Counted from the first letter of the stretch, positions 1-11,529 are shown. The stretch: DNA of 64,000 nt from Dioscorea cayenensis subsp. rotundata (GCF_009730915.1 NC_052477.1:806001-870000), one strand, 5' to 3'. A program made the numbers and translations. The notes: generated from the sequence alone by a model not told the origin.

Positions 1-1048
1 AAGTCCAAGCAATAACATCTGCCGCTGTCTCCGCTGTCTGGTTATTCAAATATATGTCGAAAACTCTCTGGTTCACTTTCTGCATTACTATCTCACAGAA
101 ATGGAGTCTCACAACATAAGTGAAGTTCCCGTCTACTTGAAAAACCCAAGTGAGATTGAAGTTTTTGTTGATCTCTGGGTCTGGTCCCATGGACCTTGCT
201 GTCTGGTAAACGCTCACCGGAGCAATATACTCCGGCAAGCTTGATGGATATTCTATATTCAGCCCCTTATCAGCCGAAGTTGTCACACCAAGAGCGGCAC
301 CATATAAATACGGTGAATCATCGTACCATATACGGCTGAGCTCAGAGTCATTGGTCGCCGGAATATACTGCCCACCAACGTTCAACCGGTACATAGTTTG
401 CATTGCAGAGACACCAACTTCAATGGTTTGGTCAGAATAACCAACCATATTCACTGGTTCACTGAACACATCAGGCATTGAGATTATCTCAATTCCATTA
501 ATGAAAGCATATGAGTTACGGTGATTAGTATCCGGTGAGAAGACAAGACTCAAGATGCCATCTGCTGATGATGCAACAGAGAATTCCTTAATAATGTAGG
601 CTTGTGTAAGCGCCTTTGCCGTCAACGCCGTGCTAAAATTCTTCAAGAAGGTAAGACCATCAGGTGTGGTGACGGAGAAGAACGCATCATCGGGGTTGAG
701 ATTATTGTAAGATGCAGGATAAAAGTAAAGACGAATCCAATGCCGACCGGTTTTCGACACGGGAAAATTGTAGGTGGCATTTGCGCTGAATACTCTTCCA
801 GTCATATAAGGTACTGGTGATGGAAGTGAAGGATCTTGGAAGAGTGCGGTGGCGGAGGTTGAGTTAGCAGAGGTGAGAATTTTGTCGGTTAAAGACGACT
901 CACCGGACCATGCTCTGCCGTCGGCATCTGCAGCATTGTTTGGTGAGCCACAGCTTAGAAGAATGGAATCAGAAGGCTTGAAACCATTAATGAAGGAGAA
1001 GAAAAGAAAGGTAAAGAAGAATGAGAAGAAGAAGGTGGAGGATTTCAT
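1..1048 (-). CDS. FERONIA-like receptor kinase (CrRLK1L), 5' part of gene
   Basis: Read from the ATG at 1048 leftward, 349 codons stay open to the window edge, so only the N-terminal part is present. Residues 1 to about 22 are a hydrophobic signal peptide rich in Phe. A malectin-like extracellular domain follows, with family landmarks such as GRVFSANATYNFPV, RLYFYPASY, YAFINGIEIISMPD, YRLNVGGQYI, WYDDSPYL, RSMGPDPEIN and VRLHFCEI...NQRVFDIYLNNQTAE. This pattern is closest to FERONIA among the CrRLK1L kinases I can recall. Members of the family are plasma-membrane receptors that sense RALF peptides and cell-wall state. The transmembrane segment and kinase domain would lie beyond position 1. 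FERONIA genes are usually a single coding exon, which fits the uninterrupted frame. The leader just upstream (1080-1215) is pyrimidine-rich on the gene strand. Family assignment is firm; orthology to FER itself is inferred. Confidence 0.9.
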   Translation of the reverse strand, partial: MKSSTFFFSFFFTFLFFSFINGFKPSDSILLSCGSPNNAADADGRAWSGESSLTDKILTSANSTSATALFQDPSLPSPVPYMTGRVFSANATYNFPVSKTGRHWIRLYFYPASYNNLNPDDAFFSVTTPDGLTFLKNFSTALTAKALTQAYIIKEFSVASSADGILSLVFSPDTNHRNSYAFINGIEIISMPDVFSEPVNMVGYSDQTIEVGVSAMQTMYRLNVGGQYIPATNDSELSRIWYDDSPYLYGAALGVTTSADKGLNIEYPSSLPEYIAPVSVYQTARSMGPDPEINKNFNLTWVFQVDGNFTYVVRLHFCEIVMQKVNQRVFDIYLNNQTAETAADVIAWT

Positions 1049-1837
1049 GGCGTACAGGAAAACACAAAAGGTTTCAGAGATGATGTTCTCCTGTACGCCA
1101 AAAGGAGAGGGGAGTTTGGGGATAGAGAAGGGATGGGAGGAGAAGTCTAGGCCATGGTTGAGGGGAGGAAGGAGGAGAGGGGAGAGCAGAGGAGCTCTGG
1201 TTTGGAAGGAGATTTCTCTCTCTAGTTTTGAATGAGGGAAAAGGAGAGTTACTTGGGATGGTTGGAAGGGGAGGAAGAAACGGACAAGGTTCGGTTATTG
1301 ATTGGTGGCGGGAAGGCGTTTGTTTAGGTAGGAATGTGCTAATTTGGTGGGTGCTTGGACTTGGACCTCACACAACCTTGTTATGGATTTTTTTCTCAAA
1401 AAGATTGATAATATTTTCATATGAAAATTTCTATTTTGTAAATTATTAAAGGTGAATCACACAAATAAATAGTCACTAAATTATTTGGATATTTCTATTT
1501 TGATTATTGAACTTTAAAAAATTCTATTTGAGTTACTAAATTATAAGTTTGCTTTTAATTAAGTCATTAAAATTCAGTGACTCTAAATAATTGATGCATC
1601 TCTTTATCTGTCTGTTTTTTTTACTATCTCTTAAATGAGGGTGTTTGTTGTCTATTAATTAAAAAAAAATAATTATTATTGATATGAATGATTGGACTTA
1701 AAAGAGAAAGAGGAGAGAGAAATAATATTTATTAACCATTGACTTGAATGTATATATAAACTACTGATAATTAGTTAACAAAGGATATTTTCTCTGGTTC
1801 TAATTCTGTTGATGTGCCTAAAACACTTTTTTTTTTT
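1049..1837. other. 5' leader and AT-rich intergenic DNA
   Basis: The first 200 bases are the CT-rich leader or promoter-proximal region of the receptor-kinase gene. From about 1380 the DNA is AT-rich. Positions 1455-1600 contain a periodic pattern (AGTCACTAAATT, then TTGATTATTGAAC, then GAGTTACTAAATT, then AAGTCATTAAAATT) resembling a degenerate copy of the inverted-repeat element seen at 61330-61837. No gene is recognised. Confidence 0.4.
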
Positions 1838-2580
1838 TTAAATATAAAGAAAAAGTCTTCTAAGACTAGACCACCTTGACGTTATCTGCTCGTCTTCATT
1901 TAATTGGTTTTCATTGTTCACAGGAGCCGGGTCAGAAGGAACAACAACTTTTTCTTCAGCGATTTGATCAGTCTTAGTGTTATCATTGTTTGATGCTTGG
2001 CCATTCATAGCCGCCCGCACGAGCTCGTCGTGCTATTTGATTAGGATCCTCTTCGGGCACCTGTTATTGAACAAAAAATATTAAACTCAGCGAAAGATTT
2101 TCGTATGGTATGTGGAGCGGTGAGGGTTCCAATTTTTATTAGAAAAATTAACTCACAAGTGATTTCGCAACTAACTGACATGTTATGTAGCGACAAACTT
2201 TTGTCACTATTTAAAAAAAAAAAAATGTGCTCGTGTAACAGAGACAAAGAGGGAAAGTACCATTTTTTTTTTGTTCAAGATTGATGAGGTTCCATACTTA
2301 AATCTGAAGATTTGTTTTCTTTCAAGCTTGAGAAGAAGTAGATCATGATTTAAAAAAAAAACAAGGGTGAAAACTAACATGAAAAAAAAAAATGAGATGA
2401 TTTGGAATGTAAAAATAAGAATAAAGCAGAGAATAGGTACCTTGCTGATCTTTTGCTCTAGGTAAAAGCTGTCTGTAAAATAAGACTCCGTTACTATGTG
2501 ACATTCAACAAGGTAGGTATTAATAGCTTTTAAGTTACAAATTAATACTGCATAAGCATGAGAATCCAACAAAGCTACAT
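1838..2580 (-). other. Unassigned region with exon-like pieces on minus strand
   Basis: A possible minus-strand acceptor (CAATAACAG followed by GTGCCCGAAGAGG near 2060) and a possible donor (AAGATCAGCAAG followed by GTACC near 2440) suggest remnants of a spliced gene. A 60-codon open frame (1838-2020) is rich in Asn, Glu and Asp but matches no family I know. A near-perfect palindrome (TAGCGACAAACTTTTGTCACTA split around its centre) lies at about 2188-2209. I cannot assign a function, and the frames are broken by stops. Confidence 0.2.
2275..2470 (-). repeat. Duplicated segment, copy 1
   Basis: This stretch (landmarks CAAGATTGATGAGG, GAAGATTTGTTTTCTTTCAAG and GTACCTTGCTGATCTTTTGCTCT) recurs in diverged form at 3140-3185 plus 3735-3843. 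There the same landmarks appear as CAAGATTGATGAGA, AAGATTTGTTTACTTTCAAG and GTACCTTAATCATCTTTTACTCT. The second copy is split by a LINE. Landmark order and spacing support a segmental duplication rather than chance similarity. Confidence 0.5.
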
Positions 2581-3139
2581 ATCAAGAAACAACAACATTT
2601 AAATGAATGAACAACATACAAGATTAAAGAACCATCCATATGGAAGGGAAAAGAAACTTTATGGAGTAATCTGAGAACACTACAAAAAGGCAAGGGCAAC
2701 AAAAGCAACTCTTAATTTAATTCTAATGATTACATGATCAGGAGAATCCTTTGAATGCCAATGGTGTCCAGTAAACTGAGAACATGTAGATCTTGGTAAA
2801 CTATCAACATGTAGAGTTTTGCATTCAGCCCAGTGGAAAATCACTGTGCTCTTGTGAGTCAGTAAAACCGCGAGGGATATAGAGGAAAAGAATTAATCTT
2901 TGATCTTCTTCAAGGTGTTCGGAATCGTATTTCCACCGATGATCGAAAAGAGAAAACAAAGGGGGTAAAATCCTAGTTCTATTTGGATCGTAAACTCATT
3001 CAGATCCTAAACTGATATAAATCTTATCCGGATGCAATTTATAAAATTTTCAAATTATAATATGTTAATCAGATATAAATTACCCTTGTACGCCCTTAGG
3101 CTCAGAGAGTGTCACACTATCAGGGCTTCACATACCCAA

Positions 3140-3843
3140 TACAAGATTGATGAGAAAGATTGGTGAGGCTCTACTATTGAATTTGAAGATTTATTTTATT
3201 TTATTTTATTTTATTTTTTTGAATAAGGTGGATAAACCACAATTTATTAAAAGAAAGAAGTAGCAAAGTACAGAGTACAAAAAACAGAAATGACAAAGAA
3301 GAACGAACAAAGTAAAGAACTGTAATCCTCACCAGAGATGAGGAGAACAGCGAACAGAAGAAGCAAGAAAAAGCAACAAGATAAAAATCGGAAGCCGGCG
3401 AAGTCAACCGTCTGGAGACACAGGCCTGCTCAGAAAAGAAAGATACGGATCACTCCTGACTAGTGCTGGGCGCCATATTGCCGGTGTGGTCCGAAGATCT
3501 AGAGCTCAGGAAGCTTAAGGAGCGCTTGATCTTTTGAATGTCCTCTGTGGCTTCCTGCTGGTGGGACTCCGAGTCTGCTGAAATCCAAGTAAGAACCAAA
3601 TTAGCTGTTTTGTAGAGTATTGAGGAAGTAGAAGCACAATTTTGGTTAAAGATGCGGTTGTTGCAGAAGAAAAACTAAACAAAGGACACTAAAAAAAATG
3701 ACAGAATAAATACACAACACTAAATAAAATAATCCAAAGATTTGTTTACTTTCAAGTCTATGGAGATGGAGATTATGGTATATAAGAAATTTTAATTGAT
3801 AATAAAGAGGGGAATACGTACCTTAATCATCTTTTACTCTTCG
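3140..3843 (-). repeat. Duplicated segment, copy 2, interrupted by a LINE
   Basis: This is the partner of the segment at 2275-2470. Its left part is 3140-3190 and its right part 3735-3843. The two parts flank a 5'-truncated LINE, and AAGATTT occurs at both edges, as expected of a short target-site duplication. The LINE therefore inserted into this copy only, after or during divergence of the pair. Confidence 0.5.
3190..3734 (-). mobile_element. 5'-truncated LINE (L1-type, zf-RVT C-terminus)
   Basis: Read on the minus strand, the element starts near 3665 in coding sequence equivalent to the last ~70 residues of a plant LINE ORF2 (landmarks NNRIFN, LVLTWIS, IQKIKRSLSFLSS), with a stop near 3455. 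The C-terminus matches that of the LINE at 4790-5515 (IKRSLNFLSARGPN). A 3' UTR follows, ending in GTGGTTTATCCAC (3228-3240 on the complementary strand) and a TTTTA-rich tail. Everything upstream in the reverse transcriptase is missing, as is usual for LINEs that stop short during target-primed insertion. Confidence 0.75.
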
Positions 3844-3884
3844 TTATTAGGGGTGGAGGTTGCACTGTGATATATATATTTTTT

Positions 3885-4640
3885 TTTAATAAGAAAGCAT
3901 GTTACTATTTACAAGAATAACTTGGGACTTGAGAGGTGGAGCACTATAATTAATCCTTTAAGGAAATAACATTGATTCAAATTTGATTAAACGTTTATCC
4001 AACTTTTTTTAATAATTTAGTTAATACTGTTATAACTAATTATCTTTTTAAGCAAATTGCTTAAATAGTATATATATATTATATGGTAAAGGGTTGTTAT
4101 CATTTATAAGAATAATTTGGCGGGTTGGGGATTATGATTAATCATTTAAGGAAATAACATTGATTCAAATTTGATTAAAAGTTTATCCAATTTTTTTAAT
4201 TTTTTTTAACAAAAATGGATAAACCACTGATTTATTAAAAACCGATAAATGAGAGCAAACAAAACAAAATCTTATGAAAAACAAGCGAGTTACTTAAATA
4301 GTCATAATTGAGTTGGCCAACCATATATCTTTTAATAATTTAGTCATAATTGGTATAGTTTATAACTAATTATTTTTTAGGCAAGTTATTTAAATAGTAA
4401 AAAGATATATATATATATATATATTATATGGCAAATGGTTGTTGTTATTTATAAGAATAACTCGGAGGTGGGTGATTAATCATTTAAGTAAATAAGTTTG
4501 ATTCAAATTTGATTAAAAATTTATCCGAATTTTTTAATAATTTAGTTATTATTGACATAGTTTATAAGTAATTATCTTTTTAAGCAAGTTACTTAAATAG
4601 TAAATATATATATATGGCAAAGGGTTTATAATCTTTATTT
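3885..4640. repeat. Tandem repeat of ~200 bp, three copies
   Basis: Three diverged copies share the order: TATGG(C/T)AAA, GTTAT-TTATAAGAATAA, GATTCAAATTTGATTAAA, TTTAATAATTTAGT, TATAACTAATTATCTTTTTA, CAAGTTACTTAAATAGTA, then a (TA)n run. The anchor TAAGAATAA-type motif falls at about 3912, 4108 and 4451. The first spacing is about 196 bp. The second is about 345 bp because a LINE 3' fragment sits inside the middle copy. No coding potential is seen. Confidence 0.7.
4200..4335 (-). mobile_element. LINE 3'-end fragment inside tandem repeat
   Basis: On the minus strand the segment ends in a variant of the LINE terminal motif (AGTGGTTTATCCAT, complementary positions 4215-4228) followed by a T/A run, the same end as the larger LINE copies here. 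It interrupts the second unit of the ~200 bp tandem repeat between TTTATCCAA and TAATAATTTAG. Only about 130 bp of 3' UTR is present. Confidence 0.6.
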
Positions 4641-4789
4641 TAGACAAGTTACTTAGTAAAGATATAATTTTTTTTATACCAAAAGTTTCATGCACAACAT
4701 CATTAAAGATAAGAGTTGGTAGGTGAAGATATTTTTTTATATATTTATTGGAAATGTACTTGCCCTTTTAGTTAAATCAAAACATTTTT

Positions 4790-5515
4790 TAGATCTAAAG
4801 TTATATAAAATGGAAGACAAAATTCTTACTCTCACAAATCTTTCCAAAAAAGGATGCAATACTCTAAATTCCTCAGATACCTGTGTCCTTTGTCATAATG
4901 CCTCTGAAAGCCTGAATCACCTCTTTCTCAACTGTGATTATTCTAAGCGTATTTGGGCATTTTACTCCCAGGCTTTAGATTTAAATTCTTCACCTCAATC
5001 AATTACTCTACTGTGGAACACTTGGCTATCAACTCTCACCTCTGAGCACCGTATCCTCTGGGACCTTATCTCCCGTGCAATCTTGTGGAACATTTGGATT
5101 GAACGAAATACGCGTATTTTTCACTTGAATGCGTTACCGCCCTACAACATTATGTTTAAAAGTGCTAATATGCTTCTCTCTTGGTTCTCAACAGCTGCTG
5201 ATAGCCACCACCAATCTCTCAATGAAGCTTCTCAGAAGATCAAGCGCTCACTCAACTTTCTCAGCGCTAGAGGCCCAAATCCTGTTGGAGACTCCGACCC
5301 TAATGCTGCTCAGGAGTAGTTGCTCCTGATGTCTTTCTAGGAAGGCCTGAGATGCCAGACGGTGTCTTCCGCCTACTTAGATTTATCTCCTCGTCTCTTT
5401 ACTTCCTTTTGTTGTATTCTGTTTCTCCTCACCCCTGGTGAGAGGAGTCTCCTACTTTGTACTGTCTTTATCTATTTAATAAATCTGTGGTTTATCCACA
5501 TTTATTTCAAAAATT
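4790..5515 (+). mobile_element. 5'-truncated LINE with zf-RVT domain
   Basis: The frame open to 5319 encodes the C-terminal part of a plant L1-type LINE ORF2. It starts near DKILTLTNL and continues through the reverse-transcriptase zinc-binding region (CVLCHNASESLNHLFLNC, then W at the expected spacing) and AILWNIWIERNTRIF to a stop at 5317-5319. A ~180 bp 3' UTR follows, ending in GTGGTTTATCCAC (5487-5499). The endonuclease and catalytic RT domains are absent, so the copy cannot move by itself. It is among the better preserved coding fragments in the window. The exact 5' boundary is uncertain because I saw no clear target-site duplication. Confidence 0.8.
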
Positions 5516-6209
5516 ATCAAATTACTTTTCAGTGCAGATCAAAAGAGCAATGAGTTATTTTGGCGTGTCTATGGGTTTGCACCCAAGTGCGAGAATGGCG
5601 AGTGAAATAATGGATATTTTAGATATTATATAAAAACTAAGATTAAAATAAATTAAACAAATAAGGGATTGGAAAGTATGATATCAGGAAAGCCCAAAAC
5701 TTAGGGATTAATAGGTAAATATTTATTTTTCTTCATATAAACATTTGTGTTATATTTAGGATGGCAAGTGCAATAATTTTAATCTAAACGAAAGCCATTT
5801 AGTTCAAGCGGTTAGCAGTACGAAAATAAGTCTTTTCTGTAGCATGCAGAAACAGATGCTTTTTGCCTTTTTTTTTTTTTTTTTAAAAAAAATCTAATTT
5901 AATTACAGTTTGCGATAAATACATAACAAGATCTGTTTTAATAAATTATTAAAAATAATTATAAATTTGCATTAAAAAAGTGTTTAAGATGGCAATGTCG
6001 TTTTAGCTACGGAAAGAGGAAAAAGAAACGTTGTTGGTGCATTTAAACAAAAAAATCGTACAAAATTAAAATCATTAGTATGTAATGCTCATATTATTTA
6101 AATTAATAAATATAATAGGTATTAATCACAAGGAACAAATGGTGATATACCAATAGCAAATTGAACAAGGAAACAAAGAAATTTTGTTCATTAAAAAATA
6201 ACAAATCAG
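5516..6209. other. AT-rich intergenic DNA
   Basis: No open frame, RNA gene or intact repeat is recognised. The sequence TTAGTTCAAGCGGTTAGCAG near 5799 vaguely resembles a tRNA A box, but no B box or tail follows it. Confidence 0.5.
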
Positions 6210-7008
6210 AATATTAATAGTATGGTGATTTTACTCTTTCCTGAATGATGGTGGACTTCGGTGCCCGTTGACGAAAGCTTTCTGGAAAAGTCATTGCCGG
6301 AAGAAAATAAACATTTTTAATTGGCTTGTTTGGAAGAACAGGATTCTAACTTTGGAGAACTTAGAGATCAGAAGATGTAACCGTCTGCCGACGGCGACAT
6401 TTGTCCTGTGCAATGCGGCGACGGAGACGGTGGATCATCTCTTCTTGCATTGCCCGTTGGCAAAGCAGGTGTGGAGATACTTTATTAGCTTGCTCGGGTT
6501 CCCGGATCTGCCAGACTGCCTCCATTTGGTTTGGGGGACTTGGAGATTATCTATCAGACCAACCTGTAGAGAGTTAGGGGTTCTAGTTGTGAAAGCGATT
6601 GTGTGGAATCTCTGGCTTGCTAGGAATGACTGCATGTTTAATGATATTATGATGTCTGCTCATGCTCTAATTGTGAAGGTTGATCGCATTTTATTATCCT
6701 GGCTTTCTGCAGTTAGTGACAGATCGAGAGCAAAGATGGAGGAGCATGCTACTACCATCAGGAGAAGTTTGGAGCTCTTGAGCTTGACGGGGGAGGAGCA
6801 GACTGTAGCATCTATTCCGGATGCAGGGTTATCTTCACATACTGAGTAGTCAGCGGTGTATTTAGGGGAAGGTTGAGGCGGTTGTTTACCTCGTTTTGTG
6901 CTTTTGTGGGTTGTGCCTATTTGTTCCACTTCTTGTGGTTGGGTTTTGTTTGTTGTTTCTTTTTAATTTAAGTGGTTTATCCACCTTTTCAAAAATATTA
7001 ATAGTATG
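6210..7008 (+). mobile_element. 5'-truncated LINE with 15 bp target-site duplication
   Basis: The element body (6225-6993) is flanked by identical 15 bp repeats AATATTAATAGTATG at 6210-6224 and 6994-7008. Its frame runs from a zf-RVT start (FLNDGGLRCP, near 6238) through INIFNWLVWKNRILTLENL, FVLCNAATETVDHLFLHC and AIVWNLWLARN to a stop near 6849. The first zinc-ligand cysteine of the usual CVLC motif is Phe here. The 3' UTR ends in GTGGTTTATCCAC (6972-6984) plus CTTTTCAAA with almost no A-tail. The perfect duplication and open frame point to a fairly recent insertion. The RT and endonuclease regions are missing. Confidence 0.92.
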
Positions 7009-7802
7009 ACATTGTTAACCATAGGATTAAAAATATTCCCTATTAATAAAACAAATCAATGTTACCTCTTTGTCTTCAGTGGGGTTTTTTTTTTTCAATT
7101 TTTTCAGTGTGTTTTTTTTAAAAAAATCCATTTTCATTAAAAATAAAAATAAAAACCATAACACTTATTTTTTTATTATTTTAATAAACATGATAAATGC
7201 TATGACAAGCTTGTGTACATATAGAGAATTAAACATATAACCCATTCACATTTATTCGATGCCATAAAATTTAAGTTATAAATTCACACATATAATAAAA
7301 AATATATTACCGCTATTGTAGTATTTAAATTTAGAATTTTTTAAACACTTTTTGCATTGACGTATTAACCTTTTAGATCATACAAAATAATTTAAACATA
7401 ACATCATCGGTACTTAAATAAATAAATAAACATAATATAAAATATCATAAACAAAAAAAAAAATAAAAACAAAAATAAATCAACAATTCTTGTTAAAAAT
7501 CAAACCTCTCAAAACTTCAATTATTTATTGTAAAAAAAAAATTATTTAATAAAAAAATCCGACCGCGGTGATCTCACGACAAACTTCTTGGTCAGCAATG
7601 GCAGCGGTCAGAGCCCAAATACGAAAATACCCTCCTATACCATAGTTATTACACAAAACTCCTAGAAACCCATGGTTCCCGCTAAATCCCTCCAAGGCCA
7701 AAACCGTCTTTTTAAGAACATAGATCCATTCCCCGTTTCTACGCTTCACGGGCATCTCTGCTCGCCATCGTCTCTTTCTCCTTCGATTCCTCGCCATTGA
7801 CG
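7009..7802. other. AT-rich intergenic DNA and upstream region of next gene
   Basis: The first 500 bases are very AT-rich with no recognisable gene. From about 7550 the base composition rises. This part should hold the promoter and 5' UTR of the gene starting at 7803, but I could not fix a TATA box. Confidence 0.4.
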
Positions 7803-10800
7803 ATGCTCCGATTCCTTCTTCTCTCCGCGCTGCTCCTCTCGTCGGTGATCTCTCCGGCGAAGTCCCACGGTGACCATGGTGATGGTGGCGACGGATCCTG
7901 CGAGGCTGACCCCAACATCCGCTTAACCGCGGAGTTCCGGCCTGGGCTTGTCACTGTAGATGGGCAACCGGATGAGTGGGCTGAGGTCGAGGGTTCCGAG
8001 CTTTCTCTACTCCCTGCCCTTGATCCTGACGCCGACAAGGCTTACCCTTCCGGCAAGATCACAGTCAAGGTTCTAACACTTTCCTGCTCGTCTTCTTTAT
8101 TTCAAATTTCCCACTTTTTTTTTTTTTGGTTTTTAATTCGAATCCTTGAGCGGATTCATGGGGTTGGGAGTGTTCTGATTGTTTTTCTTTTCGGTTTTCA
8201 GCTAAAGTGATTAAAGTTCCGTGCTTGATTTGGGGTTGTGTTTTATGTTATGTATGTGTAATTGTGATTGAAATTCAAGCCTACTTTTGTTTTTGTTGGA
8301 TGATTTTTGTAGGCTTTGCATGATGGGAGTAATGTATTTTTCTTGATGCAAGTTGATGGGAATTATGCGTACTCTAAAGGGTGAGTAATTGAATTATAAT
8401 TTTTCATGTTTTACTGGATAATTAATGTGGTTTTCATGAGGAATTAATGAATTTTCTTAATGAGGCATCAACATTTTATAGTGTTTATGAATTATTCTAT
8501 GTTTTGGGGAATCTTTTATGCTTTTGCATTGATGTAGTGGTATAAATCAAAGCGTGTTGTAAATGAAGGGAGTGCATAGCTCTATAACGGATGCCAGTTT
8601 CATCTTCCTACTGATTTTCTAGTTTAGCATCATGCTTCTTATCTGGATGTGTGTATTTGTTGTTGTCCTGTGATAACCTCAACGACGAACTGTTTGTTGA
8701 AGTAATTTGTTTAATTTCAACCTGCTTCATTGACACATGTGACCACCCTTATTGTTTGTCAGTATTTGAGTAATGTGCTCGATCAGCCCTTTTTTCTGGC
8801 TTGTTCATGGTTTGTTCATGTTCAAAATTTTCTTTTGTTGCCGTGATAAATGCTGAGGGTTTTAAAATTTTATGCTTGAAGCTTGTTTGCTTGCCTTTGC
8901 AAAGGACTGTTTACGCACCATGTGCCCTTTAAATAGATGGTTTCAATTATAAAAAGTTTAGGCAGTTGATGCTTTTTCTGTTTGTTTATTCAGGGAAAAC
9001 ACCAAATGTCCATCAGTTGCTCTCATGTTTCAAGTCGGGGAAAATGCTTCATACCACAATGTGAGTTTTAGTTGTACTTTCTGCTATTCTTTTGAAAGTT
9101 AGATGTGAATAGCATATGCATTTTGCACGCTCTGTCTTTTGTTTGTAGAGAGTATGCTGTCTATTACTTTAGCCATCAAGTGATTAGCTTTTTACCAGTA
9201 TTAGTCTTATCACTTATAGAGCTGAAATGCTAGATAGCCATTTGTAGGTAAAAGTTTATCTTTGTGTTGTACTTATGTTACATATTGAGGGAAAAATCTA
9301 AATTATCTGATCAATTTGGCAGATGGGTGGATGCCCTGATATGCCTGGTAAATGCACTAGCAAAAGTTGCCGTGGCCATGAAGTGGACATAATGCATTTT
9401 TCAATTGGAAGTGCGATTCCTGGACGGTTATATGGTGGCAATCCCTTGGACAATAGAGATGGAATTGGCAGTGACAGGTTCTCCTTTGTTATTCTCTTTG
9501 TTCTAATCTGGCTATGTTGTTTGTTAATTGCTTCCCTCTGGAAATTTGAGTTTCTCAAGCTATTTACTAAATAGGTTTGGTCATCTAGTTGATGTGTATT
9601 CATGGAACCCACATTGCCGATTCCTTGATGGAAAGGGTCCTTCAGGTACCTAGTTTCTTTCATAATTGTTAGAGCATATTCTGAAAAATCATATCAACAG
9701 TTGATGCGCATGCATTTGCCTCATTCTATAGTTCATACTGGAAATTAATTTTCTTCCCTGAGTAATAGGTTCAGCATTGTAATTTAAAGCAGCTTGCTGA
9801 AATTTTTTAACACCCTTGTAATCTCAAAAGTAGATTCATATTCATAGTTCATTTTTATGTTTTTGTAGCAAATACATCAAATGCGCAAAATGATTGGCAA
9901 GGGGCTTGGTGGCACAGTTCAATAACCTCTCGTTCAGGTACCTTTAGTTGACAGCACTGTTCACTTATCGATGTGGTCTTTTCTAGTTCAACTCATTCTA
10001 TGTTGGCAAAATGGCTAGAATGCAAAACCAGATGAACTAGGAGGTGATATAACTACTATTATGTGTGAAGATGTGTGATGAAAGTAGTTTTCTATAAGAA
10101 ATGTTTTCTGAGCACAGAATCCAAAGTCTTTCCTGCATTAAATTTATTTACCTATTAAGTTAAAATCCATGTTAAGTTTGAGTATAAAATGGTGTGACAT
10201 GAAACAAGTGAACAATAATCAACTTTGTCAGATTCTATGGTGCTTCTTTTGCATCAGACTCTTCTGGCTGAAGAATTTGTTCCTAGCTTCTGTTGGTTCA
10301 GTTTATCAGTATAACTGTATAATGTCCTACCCTGGCTAAAACTTAATCGGCAATAATTTCACACTGTAGAAGCATTAACTTGATGAAAAGTCACAGGCAG
10401 AGAATTTTTCATTATGCTTTGATAGATAGGATATAAGATACAATAAAACAAAATGGTGACTTTACGATTTTTATCCCTCTTATATCATGTAACCAATAGA
10501 CATCATCAAGGTCTAAAGAAAACCGTAAATTTCTTATATTGCACAACTGGTTGCATGTTTGGTTCCAAGCAGGCAATTTACAACTGCAACTTTGTACACA
10601 GGTTTAATAGAAGAAGATAGTCCATATTCAATGAATGGCCAAAAGGGTACCTACTATTTCGAATTCTCTAGGCCCCTGAGAACAATGGATCATTTCCAAC
10701 AAGTGAGCCTTTCTTTTCAATGACACAAGCTACGCTAAAAAAAAAACTGTGAATATAATAAATAACATTTCGATCATCTCTCTGGATTGCAGGATGTTCA

Positions 10801-11089
10801 ATTTGTAATTGGTCAGCCGAGCAAGGTGGCCATCGCTTTGTGGTATCCGACTGGTGGTAAACCTTGGAGTGGCTCACAACATTACTCGGCCAGTTGCCAA
10901 TGGTTGCCTCTGGAAATCATGTCTTCATCTCTTCAATCTCTTTCTGAAGCACAGTCACAGAATTCCTGGGATGCTGCAACTGCCTTCTCTCTACTCCTCT
11001 CCGCGGTATCCTTATGCCTCTCCATTTTCATTGGATATTGGGTTTCCAAATCGAAGGCCGTCCCTTTCACTCCCATCGATCGAATGTAA
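7803..11089 (+). CDS. Heme-binding (cytochrome c-552/DMSO reductase-like) domain protein
   Basis: Eight exons join in phase to 364 codons plus stop: 7803-8069, 8313-8380, 8994-9060, 9323-9477, 9575-9645, 9869-9937, 10602-10702, 10793-11089. Residues 1-22 form a signal peptide (MLRFLLLSALLLSSVIS...). The luminal part resembles the plant proteins with a cytochrome c-552/DMSO-reductase-like (ethylbenzene-dehydrogenase type) heme-binding domain. It contains a Cys/His-rich stretch CPDMPGKCTSKSCRGH, EVDIMHFS, and motifs such as DVYSWNPHCRF and WWHSSI. A single transmembrane helix (about residues 327-350) and a short basic tail end the protein, so a type I membrane topology is likely. The physiological role in plants is not established, and electron transfer is only inferred from the domain. 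All introns are GT-AG. I chose the second of two adjacent possible starts because it is the only ATG. Confidence 0.88.
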
Positions 11090-11529
11090 TCCAATTTACT
11101 TGCTATAACTTGATTGTGTTTTATCGTTTGGGCGAGATACATTCTTTCAGTTATTTGTCAGGTACACATACAAAGAAGATAAAAATTGTTTCTTGGTGAG
11201 GTTGTATATGTAACATTTGTAGACATACATTGGCACATACAATGACTAGCTTGTTTGTGATTGTGGCATTGGTTATTGGTCTTGTTGATAGAGTTCTTCA
11301 TGTTTGGCCTATAGCTGAATGTTGTGCTTTAGATTACTAAGGATTGACACTATTGTTTTTGGTAAACATACAAGGATAGTGTTCTGTTACCATGTTCATC
11401 TAGTTTAATTTCATTATTATTGTTATATTTGTTGATTAAATTCTTTAATTGGTTTTAATGATTTCAATAACACCAACTTTGATGAGTAGTGTTAATATTA
11501 TTATCTTATTTTACTTGTCATACTTTGTA

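Noticed and set aside
849-1235. 128-codon open frame on the plus strand
   Set aside because: It is antisense to the start of the receptor-kinase gene and its leader; its Lys/Glu-rich content is the complement of the Phe/Ser-rich signal peptide and CT-rich 5' UTR.
5796-5830. tRNA-like A box (TTAGTTCAAGCGGTTAGCAG)
   Set aside because: No B box at the right distance, no cloverleaf pairing and no SINE tail.
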